DNA from: Opeltia flavorubescens
Lineage: Eukaryota > Ascomycota > Lecanoromycetes > Teloschistales > Teloschistaceae
Direction of reading: 5' to 3'
DNA length: 64,000 bases
NCBI GenBank assembly: GCA_000442125.1
Contig: KE546967.1
Coordinates: 62,001-126,000 of the forward strand
Shown: positions 44,053-56,307 of the stretch, in pieces
How the letters are laid out: the number at the start of each line of letters is the position of its first letter
How positions within the stretch are numbered: the first letter of the stretch is position 1
Translations under genes and position numbers: made by a program
The notes under the pieces: model-generated
Seen by the model: the letters and a program-made list of their open reading frames with translations, nothing else
Databases searched by the model: none
Told to the model about the DNA's origin: nothing

Positions 44053-46753
44053 ATGGCATCAACCAATCCTTCGTACACTCCTGTTTCGGGTGAAGATGGA
44101 GGCTCCCGCGAACAGAGCGCCGAATCCAGCGTTAATCCGTCGCGGGAGTCTTCGAGACCTCCAAAACCAAGGAACAAGGGAAAAGTCCACTTCACCCCAG
44201 CAGGAGAATCAATCGATCAGAATAACCAGCGTGCAGCTTTCGATGTACGAGATGAAAGCAGCCCACTAATAAGACCATCAATAAAACCGCCACCTTTCCC
44301 GAGACACGACCCTCTAAGCCAAAGGAGCCACAGCGCGGGAGTCATCCCTTCTACAATTGACACTAGTAACAGCAAGGATGTTACCGACTTATCGCCATCA
44401 GACAATGTTGGATCTGACTTGGTCCGAAGTACCTCGAGTGAGACCGAATCTGCAGATGAAGAGAGCGATGATGGAATATATATGAGCAATGAAGCTGCGG
44501 GTCGTAAAGCCTATTCCCAGCAGACGGCTCAGGACCGCGCTGAACGTCTGTCGAGGATGATGGGTAGCCGTTCAGCTCCTGCTTCACGCAATACTTCACC
44601 TTTACGTTCTGCACCTCTACGCTCTCCCCCACCCTCACCTCCCCTTGATCAGCAAGCACCTCCGCTAGACTTCGAGAACATCCCATTGGATAAGCTTCAA
44701 AGTCGCCGTACTTATGGGATTGAGGACGAGATAGACCAGGAAGACAAGAAGGAGCAAGAGCCTGCTGCCGGTAAGAAAATCAGATCTTTTCGAGAGGTCG
44801 CTGCACGACTGGTACGACATCATACTGTGAAACGCGCGGGAAAGAATGATCATTCACACAAGGTTTCGGCACCTCCAACACCACTTCGTTCAGGACAAGT
44901 CACGCCTGTTCAAGAAAAGAGTGATCGAGATTACGTACCCAGGCCAACAGAGTATCGTGAAGGCTTTCTGTCCTCCATCTTGAAGCTATATAATGAACAA
45001 GGTCTTGGATCGGCATTATCGCAGACTCCTGTGGGGAACGTAGGCACAACTTACAAAGAGCAGCGACAGAGTCAGACTCATGGAGCCTCTATATCATCTA
45101 CACCTTCTTCCGGTACTACGACGCCCAAGGGAACTCGCCAAAAATGGTACAGAAACGGACAATCTTCTTCAACCGGTTCGTTATCAAACCTCGCCCACTN
45201 CGCCATGATGTTAGCCCAACCTGCAGGATCGCCGGCAGCAGCGCCATCGAATGAAAAGGGGCATGCTCCAAGACCAAGCGCGGCGTTGAAAAGCAGGAGC
45301 GTAAGTGCTCTAGATACAGTTTTTGGAAGGAAAAAGCCCGAAGATCAGATCCATATTCAAGTTCATATTGCCGTGACGATGACGAGACAGGCATATTTGA
45401 TGAAGATGTGTAAAGCATTGATGAATTATGGCGCACCTACGCATCGACTGGAAGGTAAGTCCATTTTCAAATCTTCTCGATCTCCCATGCTGACAGGATA
45501 CAGAGCAAATGCGCATGTCCGCTCGTGTCCTCGAAATCGAAGGACAATTCCTATATATACCAGGCTGTATGATCATCTCTTTCGATGACTCCAGAACACA
45601 TACCACAGAAGTCAAGATCGTTCGGACGAATCAGGCGATTGATCTGGGCAAGCTCCGTGAAGTACATGAAATCTACAAAGAGACATTGCATGATATGATC
45701 GGTGTCGAGGAAGCCATGGTGCGGCTTGACAGAGTGCTGCAGCGAAAGCAACAATATGATCGATGGCTACTTGTCCCAGTATATGGACTTGCCAGTGCGT
45801 GTGTAGGTCCTTTTGCGTTCGGTGCTCGGCCTATCGACCTACCGATTGCATTCCTCCTCGGTTGCTGTTTGGGAATAATGCAACTCATCCTGGCCCCCAA
45901 ATCCGAATTGTACTCCAATATCTTCGAGGTTACGGCGGCCGTGCTAACAAGTTTCCTGGCACGTGCCTTCGGCTCCATCCGGAATGGTGAAGTATTCTGC
46001 TTCTCTGCGCTGGCGCAGTCGTCCATTGCGCTGATTCTTCCGGGATATACCGTGCTCTGTGGCGCTCTAGAACTACAGTCCCGGAACATTCTCGCAGGGT
46101 CAGTGCGCATGGTGTATGCAATTATCTATTCGCTCTTTCTTGGTTATGGTATCACTATTGGAACTTCATTTTACGGCGGTATCGATCCCCATGCTACATC
46201 AAAGGTTTCTTGCAACACCAAGACACCGACATGGTTTTCCTTCATCTTCGTTCCACCCTTCACGCTATGCCTCATCATCATCAACCAAGGCAAGTGGAAA
46301 CAAATGCCAGCTATGCTAATCATCGCCTTTACTGGATACGTGGTCAATCACTTCTCGGCGAAGCGATTTGCGTCCAATGCGCAGATTGCCAATACGCTTG
46401 GTGCTCTGGCAGTAGGTGTTATGGGCAACTTGTACAGCAGACTTCGACATGGGGTTGCAGCTGCAGCGCTTTTACCTGCAATCTTTGTGCAAGTGCCCTC
46501 TGGCCTGGCTGCAAGTGGGAGTCTGGTAAGTGGTGTAACGAGTGCGGATCAAATCACGAATCGGACGGATGTAAACGGAATCACGACGGTCAGCAACGGG
46601 ACTCAAGGAGCTCAGGCAACGGTCAACAGCATGGTATTTAATGTTGGATATAGTATGATTCAGGTTGCGATTGGGATTACGGTTGGATTGTTTCTGAGTG
46701 CGTTGGTGGTGTATCCCTTGGGTAAACGGAGGAGTGGTCTTTTTAGCTTTTGA
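44053..46753 (+). CDS. PRM10: PRM10/ThrE-like multi-pass membrane protein (DUF1212 family)
   Basis: Two main exons joined at about 45454-45504: HRLE|EQMRMSARVLEIEGQF restores the conserved family stretch. The N-terminal roughly 400 residues are disordered, rich in Ser, Pro and charged residues, typical of pheromone-regulated membrane protein 10 relatives. The conserved domain starts at LMKMCKALMNYGAPTHRLE and continues with FLYIPGCMIISFDD. Ten or so hydrophobic helices follow (VYGLASACVGPFAFG, LPIAFLLGCCLGIM, VFCFSALAQSSIALILPGY, MVYAIIYSLFLGYGI, MLIIAFTGYVVNHF, and MIQVAIGITVGLFLSALVVYPLG). The ThrE family includes bacterial threonine/serine exporters; the fungal function is not established. 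An ambiguous base at 45200 is in the disordered region. The start is the first ATG after a long pyrimidine-rich leader. Confidence 0.88.
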
Positions 46754-47489
46754 CCCATCTCGACAGGCGAATTGGGTTTGTCTTCGTATGCATCTGCGGA
46801 TCGGATCGTCCTGCAGGTCAATTTTACTGGATTAGGGTTGGGATCAGGGTCTGTGGAGTATGTTTTGACAGCGAGCGACGCATTGAATTGGCGCAAAGTA
46901 TGGGACAACGTTCGTCCGATCGACATATACAAGTATATCATTGAACAAGAAGCACTATCAGATTACTCCGCATATGCATCCTTCTGCGCCTATGAAACGG
47001 ATCATCCACTAATTAAATTCTGGGTAACTTACCCGGACGTGGCGGGGTAAGAATTTAATCCACCTTCGTCACCGCCATGAATTACATTACCCCCACTGGC
47101 TGGCGATTGCTAATCATGGTTTTGCGTTCCTTGACCATCGAAGATGCCTTCACTGATTCCATTGAAGAGGTCTTATCTACCACTCTATCAGACTCGATTG
47201 TTGCCCTGGAAATATCTTCACCGTGCCTGGAATCCGCCCCGCGTTGTCAAACGTGCAGGATCCCCTCGGCTCCTTCGGTCTTCATTCCGTCATCTACCAA
47301 ATTTCTACCCTGACTCCAAAATTGTTGCCATTGGCCATTGCGACATGAATCCTGAGGACAGCATGACACTTGCTCAAACCTGAGTCATTTGTCAGAGTCC
47401 ACAGCTTCTCTCGTTCAGCGACGACTGACAGCACCTTCCCACAAAAAGTCCCGTTCTGACGAAATACCATACTTGAAAAATCAAGCCTG
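46754..47489. other. Intergenic, nothing recognised
   Basis: Region between two tandem plus-strand genes. It holds the PRM10-like 3' UTR and the promoter of the glutamate-cysteine ligase gene; frames present look like chance. Confidence 0.5.
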
Positions 47490-49951
47490 ATGGGACTCTT
47501 GTGAGCAGCAACGCTACCCTACCCACGATGAATCGCTAACAAGAGACAGAGCGCTCGGCACCCCGCTCGAATGGCCAGAAGCAAAAAAGGCAGCGGATCA
47601 AGTTCGCGGGTGGGGCATCGAGGTGCGAAACGGTGCCTCGAACAGTGCCGGCTCTCCTCCGACTGACAATCGAGCTAGCAACTCCTATCAATATGGAGGC
47701 GCGCAAAGGGTAAAGAGAGGGATGTCCTACTTTGGGGAGACGAGGTGCGGACGATTTTTCCCATGAGATAACAAACTACTCACGATGGTGTAGATTGAAT
47801 ACCTTGTCATCGCCTACGACGATCAGAACCAAAAGGTCAAGCTATCCCTCCGACAAGCCGACATCCTCGATGCCCTGTCGAAAGACGAAGCGCTGCAGAA
47901 AAAAGGTGGTTGTGTGCCGGAGAAACAAAAGGTTGTGAGGTGCGTTACAATGTCCCCGAGACCGATCGTATATGGCTGAACGAGCTAGGGGAGGGGACTC
48001 TTTACCAACATTTCATCCCGAATTCGGTCGTTTTATGCTAGAGGCTACACCGGGAAAACCATGGGGGATCGGTTTGAAGGATCTTCTGGACGTGGAACCA
48101 AATATGAAGTGGAGGTCAGCACAGAATTCTCGATATTGGTGAATGGTTGCGGGCATGCACTAAGACGAATCTTGTAGGAGGAATATCGCGAAGGAACACA
48201 TGGAGCCTAACGAGTTCCCGATCACCTTGACCACCTTCCCACGTCTGGGTGCTGGAAACGACTATATCACGCCCTACTTCCCTCCTTCCGGAGAACGATT
48301 GCGATCGCAATTCCTTCCTGACGAGATTGCCAATCCGCATATCCGTTTCCCTACGCTCGCCGCCAATATCCGGTCGAGGCGAGGTCGTAAGGTAGAAATC
48401 AATGTTCCGATATATAAGGATGAAAATACTGCGTCACCATTCAAAGACCCCACCGTGGATTACGATTTGCATGAGTGGCCCGAAGACGATGATGTGCGTA
48501 ATGGGGCTGCCAAAGATAATAACATCTACATGGATGCTATGGCGTTTGGTATGGGTAGCTGCTGTTTGCAGATTACATTCCAGGCGAAGAACATTGTCGA
48601 AGGGCGAAAACTGTACGATCAACTTAGTCCTCTAGGACCAATCTTGCTGGCATTGACAGCCGCGACACCGATTTACAAAGGTTTCCTTGCAGATACGGAT
48701 GTACGGTGGAATCAAATCAGCAGGGCAGTCGATGATCGGACACCGGAGGAGCTCGGCGAGAAGGTACAGTCAATCAACTCAGACATCTGAAAGCAGTGCT
48801 CCACTGACTATTGGCAGCCACTCGAGAACGATCGATGGCGCGTGCCAAAATCCCGCTATGCTTCAAACTCAACATACATTTCCCAAGACCCCCGCTTACG
48901 AAAAGAATACATGGACCCCGACCTCGTAGTCGACTCAGATCTCAAGCAACGCCTAATGAACGGAGGAATGGACGACCTCCTAGCCACCCATTTCGCCCAC
49001 TTGTTCATCCGCGACCCGATCGTAATCTTCGACGAAGACCTAAAAGCCCTCGACCTCTCCAACACAGACCACTTCGAAAACCTCCAATCCACAAACTGGC
49101 AACACATGAGGTTCAAACCACCCCCCGCATCCTCCATTGAGAAAATCGGCTGGCGCGTAGAATTCCGCAGCATGGAGATCCAAGTTACAGATTTCGAAAA
49201 TGCCGCATTCTCTATATTCATCGTCCTGGTGACCCGGGCGATCCTATCCTTCGATCTAAACTTCTACATCCCCATCCCTCTCACCACTGAAAACATGCAG
49301 ACGGCACACGCCAGGGACGCGGTCTTGAATGAGAAATTCTATTTCAGGAATGATCCTTTTCCGGCTAGACCTCTTCGATCAACAGCGAATGGCGGCATAA
49401 GATCCGGCAGTACTACACCCTCCCGACCCCCCACGCCCACCGGTCCAGTCGAAGATGAATACTCCCTCATGACCGTCGATGAAATCATCAACGGCCAAGA
49501 ACCTTCCTCCACTACTTCAAAATCATTCCCCGGCCTCATCCCCCTAGTAGAATCCTACCTCTCAAGCATGAACATCGACGTCGCAACCCGCTGCTCCCTA
49601 GACCGCTATCTAGATTTAATCCGCAAGAGGGCGAATGGAAAAGTCTGGACGGCTGCGAGGTGGATAAGGCATTTCGTGAGGGGCCATGGGGAGTATAGGG
49701 GTGATAGTGTGGTGGGGGAGGGGGTTACTTATGATCTTGTGAAGGCGGTGGAGGAGGTTACGAGGTTTGAGGGGGTGGGCGGTGGGGGTGGTGGTGGGAT
49801 GGGCGGGGAGGGTGATGGGGAGGGGAAGAAAGAGGGGGGAATTGGGTGGCAGATGTTTATGGAGGAGAATGCGGGTGTGGGAGGAGGGAGGAAGAGGAAG
49901 GGAGAGAATGGTGGGTGTGGTGGGTCAGCGAAGCAGACAAAAGCTCTATAA
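47490..49951 (+). CDS. GCS1: Glutamate-cysteine ligase catalytic subunit
   Basis: This enzyme makes gamma-glutamylcysteine from Glu, Cys and ATP, the first step of glutathione synthesis. There are several short exons at the 5' end. Exon 1 is only 11 bases (47490-47500), and joining gives MGLLALGTPLEWPEAKKAAD. The next exons (47550-47622, 47679-47744, from 47794) add QLLSIWRRAKGKERDVLLWGDE and IEYLVIAYDDQNQKVKLSLR. Later pieces carry DSLPTFHPEFGRFMLEATPG, NEFPITLTTFPRLG, DAMAFGMGSCCLQITFQA and LLALTAATPIYKG. These are hallmark eukaryotic GCL motifs. The C-terminus retains RCSLDRYLDLIRKRANGKVWTAA, normally the conserved end, then has a Gly-rich tract and a basic end. No lesion was seen; the assignment is firm and cytosolic. 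Confidence 0.95.
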
Positions 49952-51030
49952 CGGGTATGGTGGGTCGAAGAATACGAAGGCTTGTATGTAGATAATATGT
50001 TGATTGGTTTGCTTTTGAAGAGTTTGTATATGAATACAAATGTGATATATTTCGAGGACATATCTCCTCTTTCCCTTCCCCATAGCACCGAAATAGCAAA
50101 AAAAACCCCGCAAGATATCTCGTAGACTAGACACAATTCACAAACGTAAAAAAAAAAGAAAAAAAAATCCAAGTCAAAGGGAAAAAAACCCACAAAATAA
50201 AAACCGGGATTCAAATGTAGCAATCAACCAAGTACACAAGCCCAAAAAGACCCTTCAAACCAGACAAAAAAAAATTAAAAAAGGGTTAAAGGCAGACAGG
50301 TACACATCCACAAAAACGCAAACAAGCAAGACCAACCAAGCGCTTTAAGGGTTTTTTCTAATCCCCCCCTATTTTGATAATATATATATTTCTACTATAT
50401 ACTTACCCGCTTCCTAGTAGTCAAGCAAAAGAATCAAACATCCGATCGTTGGAGAATTTGATTTTTGGACGACACACGGGAGTTGATTGAGAGCGAGTGA
50501 TGAAATATATCTTACTATACGGGGAGATTCTTATATCTTCTGTTGTTATTTTTTCTTGAATAATTCTCAAAGGGGCGGATTCAATTTCAGGGGTTCTCTC
50601 AGCGGTGATAAGTGATGGGAAGGTAGGATGGGGATGTAACAGAAAGGAGAGAAAAAGCAGCTACATAAATCGATACATCCAAAAAAAAAACACTCGAAAA
50701 TCATCAATGTAAATTAATCCCCATCTCAGTCTCTCTAGAAAAGAAGGGGGGAAAAGGTAATAATTTTACAAAAGTAGAAGTCTCGAGGAGAAAAAAAGCA
50801 CATTTTTCGATGATATTCGCCACAACGCCTTGCTTTAAAAATCCCTGATATCTATATACTTCTCCATAAAATCGACAATATCAATGAATAAAAATAAGCG
50901 AAGAGATAAAAAGGAAAAGAGAAGAAATTTTCAACAAGATGTCCCCTCCCACCCCGCCCACGACATCTCCGTCCCCCTTCCCTTTACACCGATTCGCCTG
51001 CCTACCGGCCCACTCGCCCATCCAATCTCG
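49952..51030. other. Convergent intergenic region, long AT-rich 3' flanks
   Basis: About 1.1 kb with A-homopolymers (for example near 50148-50170 and 50678-50690) and no supported gene. Probably long 3' untranslated regions of GCS1 and the bZIP gene. Confidence 0.55.
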
Positions 51031-52692
51031 TCAGCTCTTAAGTTTAAACGTCCCCTTCAACTGCGGGAACGCCTTCTCAAATGCCGGTCCCAGAGTCCAA
51101 TTCCCCAGATCCCGTAAATGCCGTTCGAAAACCGGGTTGATTTTAAACTCCTCCCCATTTCCACTGCCCTCCCCACCACTACTCGGCAAATTCAGTAGTG
51201 TATCACCCTCCTCATAACCCCAATTAAGACTCAAAGTAGTCGTATACGGCACAAAGAACTGATCCAATGAAATCTCCTCCCACAATCCCCCCACCATCCG
51301 ATCCCTCATCCTCGGCCACGGCAAATGATCCACCCAAGCCGGATGTTCCTCAAACAATTGACAAGGTCTCGGCGTAACCCACTCAGGCAATCTCTCGTAA
51401 TTCTCAGCCGTGGGTGCGATCTGCCATCGCATGATCAGGAACATGATGTAGAGGACGGCGACTTGTTCGGGGAGGTGGGATAGGTCGGGGAATTTGGAGA
51501 GGATGTCGGTGAAGACTTTTGATAAGGGGTGTGCGTAGATGTCGTGTTTTGGGTGGAGGAGGGTGGAGAATGAGGGGTAGGGGGGGCCGATGAGGGTGGA
51601 GAGGGAGGGGGAGGTTCGTGCTAGGGAACGACGTTCTGAGAGGAAGTCTAGGAGGATGGTGTCGAGGGGGCAGGTTGGAGAGTTGTTTCGGATAGGGACA
51701 GCGTGGGCGAGGAGAGTGGGGGAGAAGGTTGGTGGGGAGGCATGTTTTTGATTTTGGATTGCTGCGGGAAGGGGAGTGTTGGGGATGGATGGATGTTGAG
51801 CGTGGGCTGGGATGTGGTGGGCGGACTGAGGGCTTCCTCCGCTTTGATGTTGGGCGGTATTCTGGCCTTCGAGGATGAAACCAAGGTTTAGGCGCTCGCC
51901 CGAGGTGTTTATGTTCAGGCCATGGGTGAGGTTGTTACGTTGCTGATCGAGGGAGGCAGAGCCAGGTGGATAGACGGGACTTTGGGAGACGTAGGTGGGC
52001 GTTTGGAGTGGAGAATAGTTTTGCTGGGCTGGAGAGGAGGTAGCGAAGGTTGGAGATGCTGAAAGTCTGGTCCGAAGAGTGGCGGTGTCTGAGATCTGGG
52101 AGACGGATCGGGGGATGGGATGGCTGTGTGGCACTGATGATACAGCTGGATGAGACTTGATGGGCGATGCGGAGGATATATCTGGTAGAACCTGCTGTGA
52201 GGCTGCTTCACCAAGGTCAGCACTCACAAGCGATTCCGTCAGGATGATATTCTTACTCGGCGCTCCCCCTGCCTGAGTCCCGATCAACGGCTGCAGCAAG
52301 GACAGAGCAGCAGCCAACTTCTTCTTGATTTGTAGATTCTCGGCTTCAGCATGTTGCTTCTGTTTCAGGACAGTCTGAAGTTCCTGCTGTGGTTGCTGGT
52401 TCTTCAGATCCCTGACCTGTTTCTCCAGTGTCTCAATCTGGGTCTTGGTCCGCTCCCGGATAGCTCTCTGGGCTTCTCGGTCATTTGCCCTCTTCTTCGC
52501 CAATTGCTCCGGCGTGAGATTAGCGACGCCCCTCGAGGATGTGGTGGTGGAAGTGCGGCGCTTTTTGGGCGCGGAGCCATCGCCGTCGGAGGTATTGACA
52601 TTGTGAAAGGCAATGGGGACGGAGGAGTCCAACGGAGTCTGGACGGACTTTCGAGGAGGGTGGAAGTTTCTAGGCAAGGACTGGGAATCCAT
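51031..52692 (-). CDS. bZIP transcription factor with C-terminal DUF3425 domain
   Basis: A single exon of 553 residues. The N-terminus holds KKRRTSTTTSSRG and then the basic region LAKKRANDREAQRAIRERTK (about residues 66-85, N-x3-Q-R-x2-R), followed by a leucine-zipper-like coiled coil (IETLEKQVRDLKNQ). The central 200 residues are low-complexity Ser/Pro/Gln-rich. The C-terminal DUF3425 region begins near PTCPLDTILLDFLSERR and includes LPEQVAVLYIMFLIMRWQIAPT and LPEWVTPRPCQLFEEHPAWVDHLPWPRMRDRMV, characteristic of this fungal regulator family. It acts in the nucleus; target genes unknown. The gene is upstream of and in the same direction as MCM2. Confidence 0.93.
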   Translation of the reverse strand: MDSQSLPRNFHPPRKSVQTPLDSSVPIAFHNVNTSDGDGSAPKKRRTSTTTSSRGVANLTPEQLAKKRANDREAQRAIRERTKTQIETLEKQVRDLKNQQPQQELQTVLKQKQHAEAENLQIKKKLAAALSLLQPLIGTQAGGAPSKNIILTESLVSADLGEAASQQVLPDISSASPIKSHPAVSSVPHSHPIPRSVSQISDTATLRTRLSASPTFATSSPAQQNYSPLQTPTYVSQSPVYPPGSASLDQQRNNLTHGLNINTSGERLNLGFILEGQNTAQHQSGGSPQSAHHIPAHAQHPSIPNTPLPAAIQNQKHASPPTFSPTLLAHAVPIRNNSPTCPLDTILLDFLSERRSLARTSPSLSTLIGPPYPSFSTLLHPKHDIYAHPLSKVFTDILSKFPDLSHLPEQVAVLYIMFLIMRWQIAPTAENYERLPEWVTPRPCQLFEEHPAWVDHLPWPRMRDRMVGGLWEEISLDQFFVPYTTTLSLNWGYEEGDTLLNLPSSGGEGSGNGEEFKINPVFERHLRDLGNWTLGPAFEKAFPQLKGTFKLKS

Positions 52693-53212
52693 CCATACCC
52701 AAAGTAGCGCTTAGGCCAATGAGTGATGCAGTTCGAAATGGGAAAACCAGTCAGTCGTGGCTCCTTTCAGACGTTGACTCGAGTCATGTTGGATGCGTCC
52801 GCCCGCATGGAGAAGTGCCGTTACCGGAAATAACTTTTAAGCTCCTTGGCATGACTAGTGCAACAATCTTCCTCTTATCGGCACATCGGATGGAATTGCA
52901 CCGGCATACCATCACGGGAACTCGAATTCTTTCTCAACTAACAACGTGAGCGACAACAACAGCACCACCTGTTCAAGTAGGCTCAATCCCTCACAGCTTA
53001 TCTAGCAAAAAAGACCAATGCCAACAACAGTCACCGCAGTCCATTCAATAAGCAAGGCCAAAAGCCAATGATACCTACTGTATCTACTCGCGCTCGTCCT
53101 TCGTCTCCATCGTACACGCACTGTTCCTACATCCTCCTATCCCTTACCCCTGAACGCCTTTCCTCGTTTCTGACATGAGACTTCCTACACCATCAAGTCG
53201 ATGTATCCAGGC
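52693..53212. other. Intergenic, upstream of bZIP gene and 3' of MCM2
   Basis: Both flanking genes are on the minus strand. The 520 bp hold the bZIP promoter and the MCM2 3' UTR; no gene seen. Confidence 0.5.
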
Positions 53213-55992
53213 TTATCTCCTCCTCCCTGCACCAGCACCTCTCTGAGAATTCGGTTTTGCGAGGGTATACCTAAAATATGCTGAATTAGCGTTTGCTCAA
53301 GATCTAGACCTCTCCACCCCTTCTATTCCTTTGAAGAAAATCATGATTGAAAAGAGGGAACCTACTTTGCAAAAGCCCTCGCGAGTGCTTTCTTACAGCT
53401 AACTTTCTGCGCGCCCACAAAGCTGTCCACCGTGACGGCAATCNCGCGGTCAACATCTTGAGAAGTGCAGTAGTCGGAAAGGCGCATCTTGCAAAATGCT
53501 TCGCTGATACGCATGATGGCTTCGAGGTGGCGGATCTATTTTACATCTCGTCAGCCAGCTATATCGATATCGAAGCATCAAAACAGATAGAATAAAATAT
53601 GAATGAAATGAGAGGCTCACGGTAATGGGAAACGCCCCAGTCGCCAGACTTTCTCGTCTCATATCCGAGAATAATCTGGCCACTTTATCCTGATCGATCT
53701 GGTAAAGTTTTGGTCTGCACCGCTCACGCGCATACATGATATACTTCCTCAGTAACTCCTGGGGGATCTCCCCTTCCTGTCTCGGTTCACCGTTATTATT
53801 TTCCCCTCCCATTGAATGATCCATCATTCCTTGATTCGCATCCGTCGCCGTTGCCGAAGGATGAGCACGGCCATGACTCTGCACCACGAACTGCGCCAAC
53901 CGTTCATCTTCCTCCGGATCCACCGTATCCCGCACAACACACAGAATATCAAAGCGGGAAAGAATCGGTTCCGTAAGTTCGACATTTTGGGAAAAGGGGA
54001 TGGTGCTATTATATCTCCCACCGATAGGATTCGCAGCAGCGATGATAGCGCACCGAGCCTGTAGAGTCGTCACAATCCCTGCTTTTGAAATGGAGATGGT
54101 TTGTTGTTCCATCGCTTCATGGATAGAAGTCCGATCTTGATCATTCATCTTATCAAACTCATCTATCAAACAGGTTCCCCTATCCGCTAGGACCAGCGCC
54201 CCCCCTTCGAGCGTCCATTCTGCAGTGATGGGATCGCGGCGCACACTTGCTGTAAGACCGACAGCAGAAGCCCCCTGGCCAGTGGCGAAAACAGCACGAT
54301 GAGCCGTCTTCTCCACATACTTGAGGACTTGTGATTTCGCGGTCCCAGGATCACCGAGAAGGAGAATATTGATATCACCACGGATGTTGAGTTTTCCCTG
54401 TGCTTCTTTACTAACACCTCCGAAAAGGGATAGGGCCACGGCGGTTTTGATGTCCGTATGGCCATAGATGCTTGGAGCCATGGAGGCGATGATCTTATCG
54501 ACGATTTTCGGGTCGCGCGAAAGAGCACGAATTGCGCGCTCATCTTCTTCCGTAAGGCGGAAGCCGGCTAGTTGATCGTGAGACTTGACAACGTGGTTGG
54601 CCTCGAGGATGGTGGCGAAGACGGGGAAGCCATTGCGGTTATTGAGTTGAGCGTCATAGTTGTTACGGTAGATACCTGTGACTTCAATCTCTTCTCCAGG
54701 TTTAGCCGAGTCGATGAGATCCCACAGTAAGATGACCTCGCGGTGTCTGGGGAGACGGCCTGCAGGGACTGTGCCGGGAGATTCTTGGAGAGTGATCTTT
54801 TGGTAGTTGCGGTAAACAGTCTTCTCTGAGTTCAGGGTGAAAGGGCCTCTTGATTGGCAATTTTGGCAGTAGGAGATCTTGACTTCGACGTTGCTTTCTT
54901 GTTGAAAGGGGCCGAGGGTGACACCGCACTTAGTGCAGTCGAATTTGACATATTTCAATTGTGGAAATACACCCGTCCGTCGGGTCACAACGCCGGTGAC
55001 TCGAACGAGGCAATTGAGATGAGTTTGACGCAATTGCCGAAGGGTGTAATGCACGGGCAAGTCAGAGATACGAACGTGGATTTCTGAGTGGATTCGTTCA
55101 TAGTCGGGATAATGCAAGAGGGTCACGTCCATAGCAACTTGATCAAATATCTTGAGTACTTCCGCTGGAGCGTTTGCGAGAAAGTAAGCAAGGATGGCCT
55201 TGGATGCTGAGAGATGGTCGTAGGAAACCTCGAGGGACTCTGCGTTGACTTCTCCCAGCGTGCGTACTCGAGTACCATAGACTGATGTTCCATGTTCGTC
55301 CGTGTATTCAGTAAGGAAGGATTTGAACTCCCTGAAAATTGTTCGGTACACTGCCGGCAGCGCAACCCAATCCGTCAAGCTTGATGCTTTCACATCTTGC
55401 AATGTTTCCAGCGACAATTCTTCTTCCATAATATTATCGGCCATCTCTTCATCTTCCTGATCTTCGTCATAATGATGTCGCCTTCTTCGTGGTTGTCTGG
55501 TCAAGTCAAGCTCGGCCTCGTCATCCTCATCCTGAAGGAAAGCAGCAGGCATGCGCCTTCGTCTTGCAAGTTCTCTGTCACGCTTATTCAATCGAGCTTC
55601 AAGCTGTCTTCGAGTGGCCAGGTCGAGTTCCTCATTATCGCCTTCATCGTCGATGTCAGATCCCAGGTAAGCATCATTTTCTCGAGCGCGGTAGTCTCGC
55701 TCGAAATTATCGGCAAATAGATCAATTCCATCAGCATCTTCAGCTAACTCATCAACATCATCGATATCGCCAATCAGATCCGCATCAGGATCAATCCCTT
55801 CATCGTCATCATCGAGCGGCGGAATGGGAGGAGAGGAAGGAGGAGCTGTCGAACATTAATCGCGATTCGTTTCATGAAGAAGGACTACTGACGGCTTGAG
55901 GGAGCAGCAATTGAAGATGAAGGAATGTCATCGTCGGGTTCTCTGGAGCGCTTTCTTCTACTTCCAGTGACTCCACGATTTGCTGCCGACAT
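53213..55992 (-). CDS. MCM2: DNA replication licensing factor MCM2
   Basis: Four exons. The start exon (55992 to about 55893) reads MSAANRGVTGSRRKRSREP; the acidic N-terminal tail follows (DDDDEGIDPDADLIGDIDD). The N-terminal DNA-binding domain has a zinc finger CTKCGVTLGPF...CQNCQSRG. The AAA+ core carries Walker A GDPGTAKSQ, Walker B CLIDEFDKM, the arginine-finger motif SRFD and MEQQTISISKAG. The C-terminal exons (HLEAIMRISEAFCKMRLSDY, then a 3' exon to KPNSQRGAGAGRRR) are rejoined over two introns. An ambiguous base at 53443 falls in the penultimate exon. MCM2 is one of six subunits of the replicative helicase, loaded at origins in G1. It lies head-to-head with the UBR-box gene, 315 bp between starts. 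The stop is TAA at 53215-53213. Confidence 0.97.
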
Positions 55993-56307
55993 GCTGGGTC
56001 GAAGAGGGGAACTGCAATGAGTCGATAAGCAATCGTATCAAATCCAAGACTCGCGGAACGACCAACCTCATGTCGATAGTTGTCGTTCAATCTAGATATC
56101 TGGGTAGTATCAATTCATATACCTCGCAACTTCAATGGTAAAGAGAGGGAGGGGGGACGATTTACGCTGAAAAGCCTGGCGCGTAGAAGGCGCGTCACTT
56201 CGTGTCAAAACCACTTTACTACGGTGGCCGCGTTCTCATCATTGACGCAATTATCATTGCGCGCTCTCTCACCCTCACAAAACAACTATCTGCACTCGAC
56301 CAAGAAA
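55993..56307. promoter_or_regulatory. Short bidirectional promoter, MCM2 / UBR-box gene
   Basis: Only 315 bp separate the two divergent start codons, so core promoter elements must be shared or closely interleaved. It contains ACGCG-type motifs (GGCGCGTAGAAGGCGCGTCA, 56169-56188) resembling MluI-cell-cycle-box-like sequence that controls replication genes in yeasts. That resemblance is loose and unproven here. Confidence 0.55.

Noticed and set aside
47623-47760. Apparent frame break in glutamate-cysteine ligase near the 5' end
   Set aside because: Explained by two short introns; splicing restores QLLSIWRRAKGKERDVLLW and WGDE.
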